Below, one piece after another: positions 10,826 to 21,647 of a stretch of 64,000 nucleotides of DNA (positions are counted from its first letter, which is position 1; every line of letters starts with the position of its first letter). A program made the translations under genes and the position numbers. The notes under the pieces were generated by a model. It was not told the origin of the DNA, did not search any database, and saw only the letters and a program-made list of their open reading frames with translations. Origin of the DNA: Seriola aureovittata (taxonomy: Eukaryota > Chordata > Actinopteri > Carangiformes > Carangidae); NCBI RefSeq assembly GCF_021018895.1, contig NC_079375.1, positions 3,000,560 through 3,064,559 on the forward strand. Reading direction: 5' to 3'.

Positions 10826-11375
10826 GACAGTGGCGGTATGGGATGAGTCACTGTCGTAGCTCCTCATCAGGTTGCTGTTTGCGATCATTCATCCTTCTGG
10901 AGGGGGAGACACTCAAGCGGCTGGATTTATGAGAGCCAATCAGCAGCCAGACAGACAGGACACATTACTATGGTCCCACCGTTACCATGGTGATCTTATA
11001 CAGCGGCTCGGAAGGAGACACAAATACAAAATGAAGTACCTATCTGAGTTTTTAGGAACGTTGTAGGTGGAGAAGAGTTATATCTTGTCGTGATATCCAT
11101 ATCATGTCTGAGACTTTGATTATTGATCTTTTTTTTTTAACATATTTGTCTTTAATGGACAGCTGTCAGTGCAGACACTAGAAACACATGTAAATGAGGG
11201 AAAAGACATATGACAAACATCCCCAGGCAGAATCTGACATCACAGTCCCATGGCAGTCTATGAGCCAATCAGAATGCTTCACATTATTAATGACTTTCTG
11301 GGACCTATGAAAACACTGTAAAGCACAATGTCACTGTAAACACACTTTAAGGCCCTGCTGGACTTTTATACTGAA
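10826..11375 (+). repeat. Duplicated repeat family C, copy 2
   Basis: Second copy of the 9019-9414 segment. It has about 160 extra bases (roughly 11022-11180, including a T-run) between the blocks ending GGAAGGAGACA and beginning GAAACACATGTAA. Its bases 10881-10910 are the reverse complement of 9076-9103 apart from two extra G. It is non-coding. Confidence 0.85.
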
Positions 11376-11639
11376 CGCTGAGTACATTAAGAACGATATG
11401 AAGGTAACTGAGTGCATCAGATACACTATAAACCGATGTGTGATCCTGGTATCAGACAGTTAGATTACATGAAATCAGACTGTAGAACAGATTCTTTACG
11501 TAATTAAAAGAAGTAATACCACTATTCAAGTCTGGCATTTAAAATGTTAAATAAGTGAAAGTACTGAGGTCAAAAGCACGAACTCGTCAGAGCATTCAAG
11601 TATCACCAGTATATATATCACAGTGTCTTATTTTATTAC

Positions 11640-11800
11640 TATTATTTTGGGAGGTATTTTTATGCCTTTATTAGATATTGAAAGTGGAGATTGACAGGAG
11701 ACATGGGGAAGAGAAGGGGAACTGCTCCACAATTTGACACCCAGCTGCCCCCACCCCCCACCCCCCCAGGAGTCAAACCAGGGACTCATCACGTGCATCA
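11640..11800 (-). mobile_element. SINE-like fragment with tRNA B-box, copy 1
   Basis: Read on the minus strand, bases 11779-11769 give GGTTTGACTCC, close to the tRNA-type Pol III B box GGTTCGANTCC. The rest (TTTATTAGATATTGAAAGTG, GACAGGAGACATGGGGAAGA) resembles a tRNA-derived SINE seen widely in fish. A C-rich run interrupts it. A related piece lies at 32041-32130. Confidence 0.5.
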
Positions 11801-12608
11801 TTACCGTCAATGAATTAATGTTTAAGCAGCATTTTTTAAAAACTATATCCAACAGGATGTAAAAGTAGTTCATACATATTGATGCATATTTTTAAAACAA
11901 GATTATTTGCAAATGACATGTTAAACTTTAAAGCTGTCAAACAAATGTAATAGAACAGAAGTAGAACACAGCATCATGTGGAAAAACTAAATTCCCATCC
12001 ATCACTGCAGGTTAAAGAAAAACTCACAGTGAAGCAGCTTAGAAACAATTGTCTCTACAGATAATTATATGATCACCATGTTAATATTATAGCAACATAA
12101 AGGCAGATAACTAACATTATTTGACAAAGAGAACATTATTGAATACCATAGATGCCTCATGCGTCCCTATACAAACACCAGGCTCTGTGTAATAGGTAAG
12201 AAAACACCAATTCAGGTCAACCTTAGCAAGACAGGAGGACTGCAAATAGTTTCCATTAGTGATGAACATGTATTTCTTTGTATAAATGATTAATGGTGTA
12301 ATTTATAAAGTATCAGTAGTAGTAGCCTATCAATAGTTAAAAATCTACATTAAAATCCAGATTTTACAGTGGTGTATATATATAGAGATCAGCTGCAATG
12401 GAAGCAGAAAATGTTTTGCTTTATAATGATTTAAATGAATTAAGTGATTATTAAAAAATTGTTGATTGATTTTCTTTCCATTGATTGATCGTTTCACTGA
12501 CAATCAGTGATCGATCACTGCAGCTTGACAGAGCAGCAGCACTGTAATCTACAGTTAGAAAACAGCATCAGCATCACCGGGGCTCCATTCACACACAAAC
12601 AGTCGTCT

Positions 12609-12609
<1 letters not shown>
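11801..12609. other. AT-rich non-coding stretch
   Basis: No gene or clear repeat is seen. Palindromic-looking GATTGATCG words occur around 12480-12515. Confidence 0.45.
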
Positions 12610-12640
<31 letters not shown>

Positions 12641-12681
12641 ACACAGTCTGTACCACCACACACTACCACAGAAACGACGGG

Positions 12682-12737
<56 letters not shown>
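12610..12737 (+). repeat. Two (CA)n microsatellites
   Basis: CA runs at about 12610-12645 and 12685-12737 (53 bases) flank a short unique spacer. They generate spurious His/Thr or Val/Cys open frames in several phases. Confidence 0.95.
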
Positions 12738-12739
<2 letters not shown>

Positions 12740-12889
12740 TCACACGGCCACAAAAAGCAGCTTTTATTATTTCTACAATAATTAATTTTTTTCGATGGAA
12801 TGAACAAATAAACCAAGAATGAAACACCATCCTCCTCCTCCTGCTCTCCATCCTATTGATAGGCAAGGTGGCATCTCTCCCATCCACAC

Positions 12890-13060
12890 CCTACACCCAG
12901 TGCGCATGCGTGCCGCGGCAAACAAAGGACCAGGCAATTAACCGACGGAGGATGGCTAATAAAGTTTGACTCGCTGCAGAAATAACGTCCAACATCGACG
13001 CAGCGGCAACAGAAGCGGAGTGAGAAAGATGAACTTAATGAGTGTGTGCAACGAGGGGAC
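12890..13060. promoter_or_regulatory. CpG-containing patch with an NRF1-like site
   Basis: TGCGCATGCG at 12901-12910 is close to the NRF1 palindrome. Several CpGs follow (GCCGCGG, CGACGG, CGACGCAG). No transcript structure can be read here. It could be an outlying part of the CpG-rich block at 13450-14180. Confidence 0.3.
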
Positions 13061-13232
13061 AGGGGAGGAGAGGGTTCAGATACAACCCCCACCACCAATT
13101 CTCCATCACATCCCTCCTCACCCCCCCCCCCTTCCGCCTCCATTCTCCTTCTTCTAGGCGCAATAAAACGGAAATATGAGATCAATAATTCATCTGAATC
13201 ATGACATAACCTGGTTAGAGACGCTTAACAAA

Positions 13233-13268
13233 TGTGTGTGTGTGTGTGTGTGTGTGTTTGTGTGTGTG
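13233..13268 (+). repeat. (GT)n microsatellite
   Basis: GT run with one TTTG break near its end. Confidence 0.95.
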
Positions 13269-13840
13269 CCAGTTGCATGCAGCCAAATGGTGTCACACCT
13301 CCACACAGACAAAGAGGTGGGGCGAGCTATAAGAGAGCTCCTTCTTTTATTTGTGGATGTTGAACTGTTTACTGGCTGTAAATTATCAGGAACAGAAAAA
13401 AAGCGCTCCCTCTTGGCGTTGCCTAGCAGCCTATAGAAAATAGATAATCATAAACAATTTGACGGCAATCAATAAATAATATAAAGAGCGCGAGCAGACG
13501 CTCCGGTCCGCAGTCAAAGCTCATTTCTTCCTCTATAAAAGTGTGAAAAACACGAGAATCTGTGTGTGAGGGCGAGGCGCGTGTTCCTCCAGACTGTACA
13601 CACCCCTTTTTTAAAGCTCGTGCACATTTTTTTTCCGCCTGGGAAAAAAAAGGAGGATATATAAGAAGAAGAATTTCTAAATTCTCCAATTCAACCCTGT
13701 TCATGTGTTATTTTCTTGTTTTCCCTTCCCTCCCATCAAATCTAAAGGAGCTTCTGTCTTTTTTTACTACATTGATCCATGCAGCGCGCGCCCTGGCAGC
13801 CCAAATGGAGAGATGGAAAAAGACAAAAGGGATGAAAAAA

Positions 13841-13885
13841 TAAATATATAAATAAATAAATAATTAAATATATATATATAATAAC
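13841..13885. repeat. AT-rich simple tract beside the CpG block
   Basis: AAATAAATATATAAATAAAT followed by an (AT)n run. It lies just inside the intron side of the putative minus-strand donor. Confidence 0.8.
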
Positions 13886-13952
13886 TACAAGCAACCAGAG
13901 CGCTGTTTTTGGAGAGAAATAGAGGAGGATAAACCGACTTGACGGCTCTTAC

Positions 13953-14110
13953 CGTGGACACTGAAGTTCCGACGCTCCCTCTGTCTCTCCTCGCAGTTTC
14001 AAGTAGCGGCTGCTGTAATTTTTTGCGGCTTCTCCTGCGCGCCTAGCGGCTTGTGCCTGCTGCACGGTACGGCTCGGCTCGGCGATCCTCCGTCTGCGCG
14101 CACACGCATC
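13953..14110 (-). other. Candidate non-coding first exon (minus strand), boundaries approximate
   Basis: On the minus strand the stretch from about 14110 down to 13953 is GC-rich, contains GCGCGCAGGAGAAGCCGC and GAGGGAGCGTCGGAAC, and ends at a donor that matches MAG/GTAAGA well at its intron side (GTAAGA). There is no long open frame starting in it, so if transcribed it would be 5'UTR. The start is not defined. It could instead be an unused CpG island with a chance donor. Confidence 0.35.
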
Positions 14111-14175
14111 CACGCGTGCGTGCACGCGTGTGCGTTGCGCCCGCACGCAGGCACGCACACATACACACACACAGC
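14095..14175. repeat. Alternating purine-pyrimidine CG/CA/TG tract
   Basis: About 80 bases of almost unbroken purine-pyrimidine alternation (GCGCGCACACGCAT, CACGCGTGCGTGCACGCGTG), ending in a CA run. It has strong Z-DNA-forming character at the edge of a putative promoter. Confidence 0.8.
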
Positions 14176-14644
14176 AGATGCACAATCGAAATTTTCTTCC
14201 TGAGGAAAAGAAAAATAGCGTCTGTAACTTCCTATATATTTCCTATGATATTACAATAAAGTGTTTTGATGGTGATATTATGGGGATTCATTTCCGATAA
14301 TATTCATAATAGTAGTTACATGATATGCAATAGTGTTTTATGGCAGTTTAATGGCCAACGCTATCACTACTATATTCCACCATTATTTCCACCATTCATT
14401 ATAAAATGACCAAGCCATGTCTCCTAAGAGGAAGTTACTGGCACCAAAATATATTTCGGCTTCTCGACATGTTTTTTTATTCTTCTCTGAGTTACATGCT
14501 TCCTGTATTGAGGGTTTTCCTTATTAACAAATATTTACTCAGCTCTTGTATCTGTGTACTGGATGGGAATGTATTTTTCTCTGCCCTTGTTTCAGTGGAA
14601 ATCTTCCTCCATTCTCTTTCTCTCTCTTCATTTCGTTGCCTCTG

Positions 14645-14655
14645 AGCGCCCCCTG
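14645..14655 (-). promoter_or_regulatory. CTCF-like core motif
   Basis: Minus strand reads CAGGGGGCGCT, identical to the core of the vertebrate CTCF consensus. Binding is not shown. Confidence 0.5.
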
Positions 14656-15327
14656 CCGTTCACTGCGCGCACTGTGACTTGCTTCTTCTTTTTTGGAGGA
14701 CTTGTTGGTAAGCTAGATGCACTTGTTGATCAATGCACTTGATTGTATTAGCAGCAAATGTCCCCAATATTCTGAACGTTTTTCCCGCCCATTCAGAGTG
14801 TTCAGTTTTTGATACACAAAAATGCAAAGCTGGATTTGATGACTAAGTAGCTCATTATGCTCATGTAGCAACAGTCCTGTCATCCAGCAGCTCATAGATA
14901 TATCACAGTGGAAAATACACAGTCTCTACCATATATTTCTCCAACCGCTGAAAACCCAAATACAATTTTTATACAAATGACATAAAGAAGTTCCAGTTAT
15001 TTCACCTTGAGGAGCACTTACTGATGCCATGACTTGATCACTGTTTGTTTGTTTTTTTCTTAAAATTAAATTGATGTCCATTGAAGAATCAATAATTTGA
15101 TGAATTGTTTTAGCACTAATTTGACCTGTCTTTATCCAAGTGTCGTCTGTGTCAATATCAATCTTTATAATATGTAAAAGGAAAAATTGTAAAAGCACTA
15201 AACTGATGCTTTTCCCAGAGTTTGTAGCTACTTTGTATTTACAAAGGAAGGTTTTGATTTTGCATTTGTTGGATGCAACAACAATGTACAGTGTTAGAGT
15301 TAAAGTGCTGCATTCCTTACATTTAGA

Positions 15328-15340
15328 CACTAGGTGGCAG
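15328..15340 (+). promoter_or_regulatory. CTCF-like core motif
   Basis: CACTAGGTGGCAG fits CASYAGRKGGCRS exactly. It points away from the site at 14645-14655. Confidence 0.45.
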
Positions 15341-16739
15341 TGTTTGCAAAGACCTGAGGCTTTGCATCTGTCCCTGTGAGGGTTTTGCTGAGGAAGCATC
15401 TCCTAATGATCCAATTTGTTTAATTGAACCAGTCTTTCATTTGGTTTGGTACTTCCTGTTTTGAGACTTTCTACAACCACATTTCAGAGGGAAGAATCGT
15501 TCTTTTTAGCGGAGACAGAGGAGTTACTGGTTACTTCTAAACTGGCAGAAGACTAAGGAGGGCAATAGTTTACTGTAAGAGAAAAAGCCCTCATGTAAAC
15601 CCGATCACCCTTATCTGTGTTTCAGCGGACTCGTGTTTACTTTGCAGAGAATCCTGGCAGGTCCAGCTCCTTCCTAATGGAACCTGATTTTAGAAAGTAA
15701 TTCTGACATTGCAGATCTCAGTTTGTCAATGAATCATACAGTGGTCTTCAAGTGTTGCAAACATTCCTTATTTTCTGATAAAAGCTTCTCAACTTTTTTT
15801 TTTGCTTATTTCCCCGCTCCAGTGGCGGATCGACAGGAAGGGGCTAAACACACATATAATTAGATGTAGTCATATAATTTATATATGTAAATGTCACCTT
15901 TGATGGTTGCGCTGGAACAAATTTCAGTCAGGGAGTAAGTCAGGCGAGCTCGCAGGCTGGCTCTCTAGGGGTAAGTGAGCGGACTCCCCCACCCTTTGAC
16001 CTCGCTTATTTCTTTCATTTCTTTATGCTGCACGTGAATCTAATGCTCACTCAAAAATCTGTAAATGCAACCTGTAAAAGCGCTTTTGTCAACATCTGTG
16101 TGCAGAAAACTGAGAGTAAAACTCAGCACTCGAAGTTCCCACACTGCTTGTGACACTGAAGTTACAATTACAAATTTCTACAGGACTTAGTTGTATGAAA
16201 GAGTTTTTAAAACTGTGGGATCACGACTATCACTAACTGAACATATGACTTCCTCCACTGTTAGTATCAGACTCAGCAGTTTGTTATCAACATCTCAGCT
16301 GCTCTGGAGGGAGTCAGTGGCTGAAGAAGCAGCTAATCCCCACCCACCCCCACCCTGCACCCCATCCCACACCACCCGGTGCAGGAAGTTATGTGGGGAT
16401 TAGGGAGAGGTCAGTTTGTTGTGGAAGACGCTGTGACCTGACTGACTCGGCTGTACCCGACCTCTGCTCAGAGCTGCTGATAAATCCTGCGTGTTCTGAG
16501 ATGATCCCACAGCAGAGAGCTGCTCATGAACTGCCCCCCCTTCACTGTCTCCTCGCACCCGCTGCTGAACCTGACGCCATGAGCACATAACTTTGTCAGT
16601 GTTGAGGGAATAATCCTCATGATGTCATCGGGGTCAACTCTGATTTGGCTTGAAACACCACTTAGACACTGGAAGTGTAGTTATGCTACTGAGTTGCATC
16701 ATGGGACATGTCGTAGCCACATTATCTTTATATTCATCC

Positions 16740-17390
16740 GTTCATATGATGCAAGTTTTGTGGAGGGTACAGCCTGTAATAAATAATGGTGCATGAGATG
16801 ATGTGAGCACTGATATCAAGCATGACATTATGACAGTGTTTTGCTTCCTGCGCATGTGTATCCCTCCGCAAAAACCAGAGGCAGAGCCATATTGTTTTTT
16901 GGGTTGTACAGCTGTCCGTACGTCCGTCCTTCCCATTGTCCTGGATGCGATATCTCGGCCTCGACAGAACTTCAAATTTAGCACAAATGTTCACTTGGAC
17001 TCAAGAATGAACTGATTAGATTTTGATGGCTAAAGGTCAAAGGTCAAGGTCACAGTAACTTCACAAAACATCATTTTGGCCTTGTGAACGCAATATCTCG
17101 ACCTCCACATGGGAATCCCTTTACTTGGACTCAAGGATGAACTGATTAGACTTTGGTGGTCAAAGGTCAAAGGTCACAGTAACCTCACGAAATGTGACTC
17201 CACTGTGACTATAGGATGAACACGAAACACTTTTTAATCATAACTCAAGACTTCACACAGCTATCATGAAATTTTACACAAATGGTTCATATTTAAATGA
17301 CTCTGGATAAACAGGGATGTAACCTGGAACTAGTCTGAGTGGCAGACAACCATTAGGCCATTAGACCATTAATTCTAGTTTTTCATTTGT
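16740..17390 (+). repeat. Dispersed fish repeat with internal tandem units containing AGGTCA pairs
   Basis: Two internal sub-units (about 16993-17098 and 17124-17200) share CTTGGACTCAAG, GATGAACTGATTAGA, CAAAGGTCACAGTAAC and CTCACRAAA words. The surrounding sequence (TTGGGTTGTACAGCTGTCCG, ACGTCCGTCC, CAATATCTCGACCTC) is characteristic of a widespread teleost interspersed repeat. The class is not identified and it has no protein-coding capacity. Confidence 0.7.
17034..17052 (+). promoter_or_regulatory. Nuclear-receptor half-site cluster (DR1 plus extended half-site)
   Basis: AGGTCA-A-AGGTCA at 17034-17046 is a perfect DR1 element. TCAAGGTCA at 17044-17052 is an NR5A/ERR-type extended half-site. 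A second perfect DR1 lies at 17164-17176. Both are carried by the repeat described here. Function is not shown. Confidence 0.5.
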
Positions 17391-17968
17391 AACCGAATCA
17401 TCCTGTTAAACGCACCTCTTACACCTTTCATCATCATGTTAGGTTGAGGAGTCTGTCATTGCCACATAGTCAACAGAATGATTTCTTGAAGTGAAGATAT
17501 GGCCTGAGGTCAAAAGAAGAAACAGTCCTTAGTTCAAAAGCAGCTTTGAAGCATTTGGTCCTGGTGATGTGGTGAAGACAAGTCATGACAGACAAACCAC
17601 AGTCAACACTGTTATTTAAGCACCAATTATACTGCATAAATCCTCCTGAAAGTCCTACTGCAGGAGCTGCGCTGTTTGTTCAGTACACCAGATAATGCCT
17701 GATGCCTAATTTCATTATCACAAGTAGAAGATATAGAATCTTATATGATCTCATTGGCTGAGAACTAAAGTGGGTGTACCCAAAACACAAGCGAGCATAG
17801 ACTCTGGCCGGCCTATCAATTACTCTCCAAACCCCCACCCACCCCACATGCAGACTAGATGTCCCCTAAACGCCTCACATGCAGACTATGTTAGACAGCG
17901 CAATCTACCGATGTTCCTTGAATGCCTCACATGCAGGTTATCAGTAGATGCTAGCTACAGCACACACC
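17391..17968. other. Non-coding stretch
   Basis: No gene is recognised. A short imperfect tandem, with CCTCACATGCAG occurring at about 17874 and 17926 and a relative near 17848, spans roughly 17840-17940. Confidence 0.4.
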
Positions 17969-18120
17969 ATCAGGGGTGCCACTTAAGGGGGGTTATGGGG
18001 CAGCAGCAGTGCACTGTCTTGTCTTAATGGCAGGTTTAAGAAGGTTTATAATTGTTCAAATTTTAGGGGGGCCCTTTTCCACTTGGGGACCCCAAACACA
18101 TGCCTGTTTTTTCTCCACTG
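17969..18120 (+). repeat. Dispersed repeat family D, copy 2
   Basis: Shares GCAGTGCACTGT, GGTTTAAGAAGGTTTATAAT and GGGGACCCCAAACACATGCC with the copies at 1571-1832 and 59627-59790, with many changes. Confidence 0.65.
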
Positions 18121-19890
18121 ACTGATTAAATGATGTAGCTATCGCTCACCTTATGCATTCATGATCAGAGGCATTTTGAAAGCAGCTCATGACCCAGCAC
18201 TGCTGACTGTTTTAAACTTAGCCAGGCTAACTAGCTCACCAGCAGCATAGTGCTTTAATGGTGAGATTAAAGTTTTGCAGGTATAATATCTGCTGCATAA
18301 TATGTTTTTTTCTCCTCTCTTTAACTAATCACCTTTTCACCTGAACTTCTTCGCAGCCTCAGATGAATATTCCTTCAGTTTTAATGACATAAGTGTGGCT
18401 CTTTAGATCGCTCTCATGGTGTTTCCTCTGAGAAACAGGCCTATGGGAAGAATTTTAATGAAAATCTGTGATGTAATGTTACAATTTTAGGGTGAAGCAG
18501 GACTGTATTGACAGTAAGTATTGGAGTAAAATGATTTGGTCATCCAAATTTTTACAGCTTGAACATATTAAAACAATTATGTGAGGCCAGCTGTGAGTTG
18601 TATCAATAAATTTCATAGCTTTGTCTATGACCACTTTTTTGTCCTTCATTAAATTGATTTCTACAAGGTCACTGCTACAGTAAAGTGTAAAAGTTGAAAT
18701 GAAGGCACTGAATTGATTTCCATTGCAATCAAATCTTTACTCCAGTGACTCCACTTTCTAGAGACGTCATGCTTTATCAGTGTTATCTATATCTGCCAAC
18801 GACGAACACTGCACCTTACTGGTATTTGTACTCTTCTCAAGTGTGTGTGGTATTTCTCTGATTCTTTATATTGAGTTAATAGTAATGACTGGGCTCATCA
18901 GGCCCTGCCCAGATTGAAAGAGTTTGCTGCGTCATCATTTGTCGGTAAGTGGTTAAGATTAGCGTTTAGCCTTCTGTAATCACAGGGAGTTGAAGACAAG
19001 CTTGACCGCAAGTAATTATCAAACTTTCTCTCTCTCTGCCTCCCTCCTTCACGAGTCCTTCAGAAGTTTCTAAGAGTCTCTGGGGAGATTTTGGGGGTTG
19101 GTCCTTGAAAGGGTTCCAGGTTTTCCTGATGAGGTTTCAAGGGTTATTGAGAGGATTACAGGAGTTACTCAGGTTAGAGCAAAGTTCTTGAGGAGGTTCT
19201 GGGCAGTAATGAGTAAAGTCACCAATATTGATATAATCTACACCCTGTCAGGGCCTCCAATCTATCATCACAAAAATGTATTACTATACTGAGGTTTTGC
19301 ATTAGAATAATATTACCTGGTGAACTTGTAAATAAGAATCAAATTCTAAACCAATTAAATCTCTCTCTCCTTCTTCATCATCTCTTCCAGGTGTTCATGT
19401 GTTTGGTTTGTCAGTACCAATCCTCTGCTCTCTCTGTCTTTCTGTCAGCGTGATATCAATCGGAGGAAGTTTGTTGTGGCTTCACCGCTTACACACTTAG
19501 CAAACTTCCCGGCCCCCGTTATCGCACATCTTTAGGAGAAATCTAAAACAGCCACAGGAAATGTTTGTCTTCCTCATCCTGTTTTGGGGTCATTTTGGGA
19601 GTTTGGAGATGCTGGCGAAGAATCAAACAACCAGACACAACTGGCTCCGATAATCCTCCGGTAACTTACCGGTGATGAGACGATCGGTCCAAGGACACGA
19701 GGGAGTAATGATCACCAGTTAAAGATCTCAGCCTGTACTGATATTTTTTTCATTTGAGTTCATTAGTCAATATTTTGAGCTGATGTTCAATCTCTAATGT
19801 GATGATGTATGTATGACAGATAATATAACCTCTACATGAGTCTTGGTGGAGAGCTAAAAATGGATGGATCAGCAAAGACTAGACTAAACC
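18121..19890. other. Intergenic stretch, no feature recognised
   Basis: No gene, clear repeat or motif cluster is seen. The open frame at 19098-19292 (plus strand) has no known domain. Confidence 0.4.
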
Positions 19891-19891
19891 A

Positions 19892-20030
19892 CCTCTAACC
19901 TGACCTATAAATAACTTAACCTAGTCTCACCTAATTTTCCTACCATTCATTAAACTCAGCTAGTCTAGACCAGTCTAACCAAACCTGTAAATAACTTAAC
20001 ACAGCCTTACTTAAAAATTCCTAAACCCTC
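19892..20030 (+). repeat. Two-copy degenerate tandem repeat, period about 77
   Basis: TCTAACCTGACCTATAAATA followed by ACTTAACCTAG recurs as TCTAACCAAACCTGTAAATA followed by ACTTAACACAG, each followed by a related T/C/A-rich tail. Confidence 0.6.
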
Positions 20031-20534
20031 CTAAATTAAACAGTACTTTTTTGTGCTGTTGCTTTCAGACTCATTTCATGGTCTTCATCATATCAGCAGA
20101 TGGAGTTTGTCGTGGAGAAATGAAAAAATCTAGTAAGTAAGAGTTAACATGATAATATAAAGTTAACCTGAAATGACCTTTTCTAACTTAAATCCACTGT
20201 AATCTTCTTGTGATCAATGTTTTCTTGGTTTTTTTTTTTGCATTAGCACAAAACAACACACGGTAAAATTGTAATCAATCTGCTGATCATCACATTCACA
20301 AGATCAGGAAATATTATAAAATTCATGTGAACAAACCAAGAATATCAGTTCATCAGCAAAGGTTTGGAAGCACTGCAAGAAATGAAAGAAAATATGATAT
20401 CACTGTATATTTTAGTTCTTCAGCTGCAAATCGTGGAATATTTTTGTGACCATTGTCAAATACGTGCTAACCATCTGTAGACTTTTGTATTCTACGTTCA
20501 TCGCAGCCATTGGTTTCCATTCATTTCAACTAGC

Positions 20535-20590
20535 TTATAAACAGCTGTTAATACTAATGCTGGCAAAAGCAAAATTTACAAATAGCTCCT
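20535..20590 (+). mobile_element. Solo right arm of foldback element family E
   Basis: AACAGCTGTTAATACTAATG through TTTACAAATAGCTCCT matches the right arm of the complete element at 45481-45867. No partner arm is seen nearby. Confidence 0.6.
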
Positions 20591-20993
20591 TTATTGTTAC
20601 AGTATTGTAATATAAAGTTCAAACTCATGTGAAAAGTCAATGGACATGAGGAAAAAGTAGAAAAAAATATGCCTCGATTTCTAAAACCCAGCGTCATGTG
20701 ATGTGAAGCATGAGTTGTAGTGAACATGCTAAAACAAGCAGAGGTTACCTAACAGCCAAGTGCTTTCACTCAAACTCAACACCTACCTGTCAGCTCCCAC
20801 AAATCCCTGACACCAAAGGTCGAGACTAAAAGTGGAGCTGTGTTCACATCTACGTGCGTTTGTAAAAGTGGACTTTAGCTCATACCTCTCATTATATCTA
20901 GTTTGACCCTGACTGAGGAATCCTCAAGGGCTTAAAGAACCATGGCTGTGGGCAATGAGCATCACTTAACCTCTGTCAGCGGCCAGGAATTAG

Positions 20994-21006
20994 AGGTCAA
21001 AGGTCA
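20994..21006 (+). promoter_or_regulatory. DR1 nuclear-receptor-type motif
   Basis: AGGTCA-A-AGGTCA, a perfect DR1, about 3.6 kb upstream of the myo10 start codon. It is not in an obvious repeat. Function is not shown. Confidence 0.4.
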
Positions 21007-21647
21007 CGAGTTGACACTGTCCAGACAGGTGACCTGTGGAGGGTGGTTATGGGTGGAGGACACCTCAGAGACAAATAACTGGGAGGAGTAAGTGAATCCT
21101 CAGAGAACAGCTGTGGAGAGACAATAGGTGAGGAAAAAAAAAATCTGATTTCAGTTAACGCTGATCTGATGATTAACAGCACATAACATAACACACTTTT
21201 TTGTGTTTTCAGGAGTCAAGTTTGTATTAGTGGCTGTTTCAACATCATTTCAGTGACTATGTTTTAATGTGAAGCATGTCCTGAGTCGATGTTTAGAATA
21301 TAGTCATTGAAATGTTAATGAAACAACAGATGTCCAAAAAGCTTTCATGGTTTAAATTGAGCCCAGTTTTAATACAGACTTCTAGTCGTCTTTTGAGCTG
21401 CAAATCATTCAATCAATGCTTACTTATTTTTTCTTGTAGACCATGAAACAAGTCATCCAAGATTTGTGAGCATGGTAATTCATAAGTAGTTTCTTTATCA
21501 GACAGTAGGCCTAAACCATGGGCCCCTGGGCACAGATGCTCCGAAGGCCCCCCCGTCCTGTCTGATGGTTGAAAGATTGTGATCTTTTCATAAGGACTTT
21601 TGATTAAATCAAATTAAAGTTAAATCACAACGAGGTCGGTCTATGTG

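Larger units (their letters stand above)
13450..14180 (-). promoter_or_regulatory. CpG-rich block, candidate promoter of a divergent minus-strand gene
   Basis: CpG density rises sharply here (GAGCGCGAGC, GGCGAGGCGCG, GCAGCGCGCGCCC, CGGCTCGGCTCGGCG) compared with the AT-rich flanks. A consensus donor on the minus strand (CACG/GTAAGAGC at 13953/13952) follows a GC-rich exon-like stretch. TATA-like words (CTATAAAAG near 13532) are also present. In tetrapods basp1 lies upstream of myo10 and is transcribed away from it, so a non-coding basp1 first exon would fit. This is synteny-based inference, because no basp1 coding sequence is in the window. Confidence 0.45.
14176..16739. other. Intergenic stretch with two CTCF-like motifs
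   Basis: No gene is recognised. The minus-strand open frame of 157 codons at 14926-15399 shows no known domain and is AT-rich. CAGGGGGCGCT (minus strand, 14655-14645) and CACTAGGTGGCAG (plus strand, 15328-15340) are CTCF-type cores. A CA/C-rich patch at 16340-16380 is simple sequence. Confidence 0.5.

Noticed and set aside
12507..12816. Several open frames across the CA microsatellites
   Set aside because: Low-complexity His/Thr or Cys/Val translation only.
14926..15399. Minus-strand open frame of 157 codons
   Set aside because: AT-rich, no recognisable domain, no splice or promoter context, and it overlaps a CTCF-like motif. Length is within what chance gives in 64 kb.
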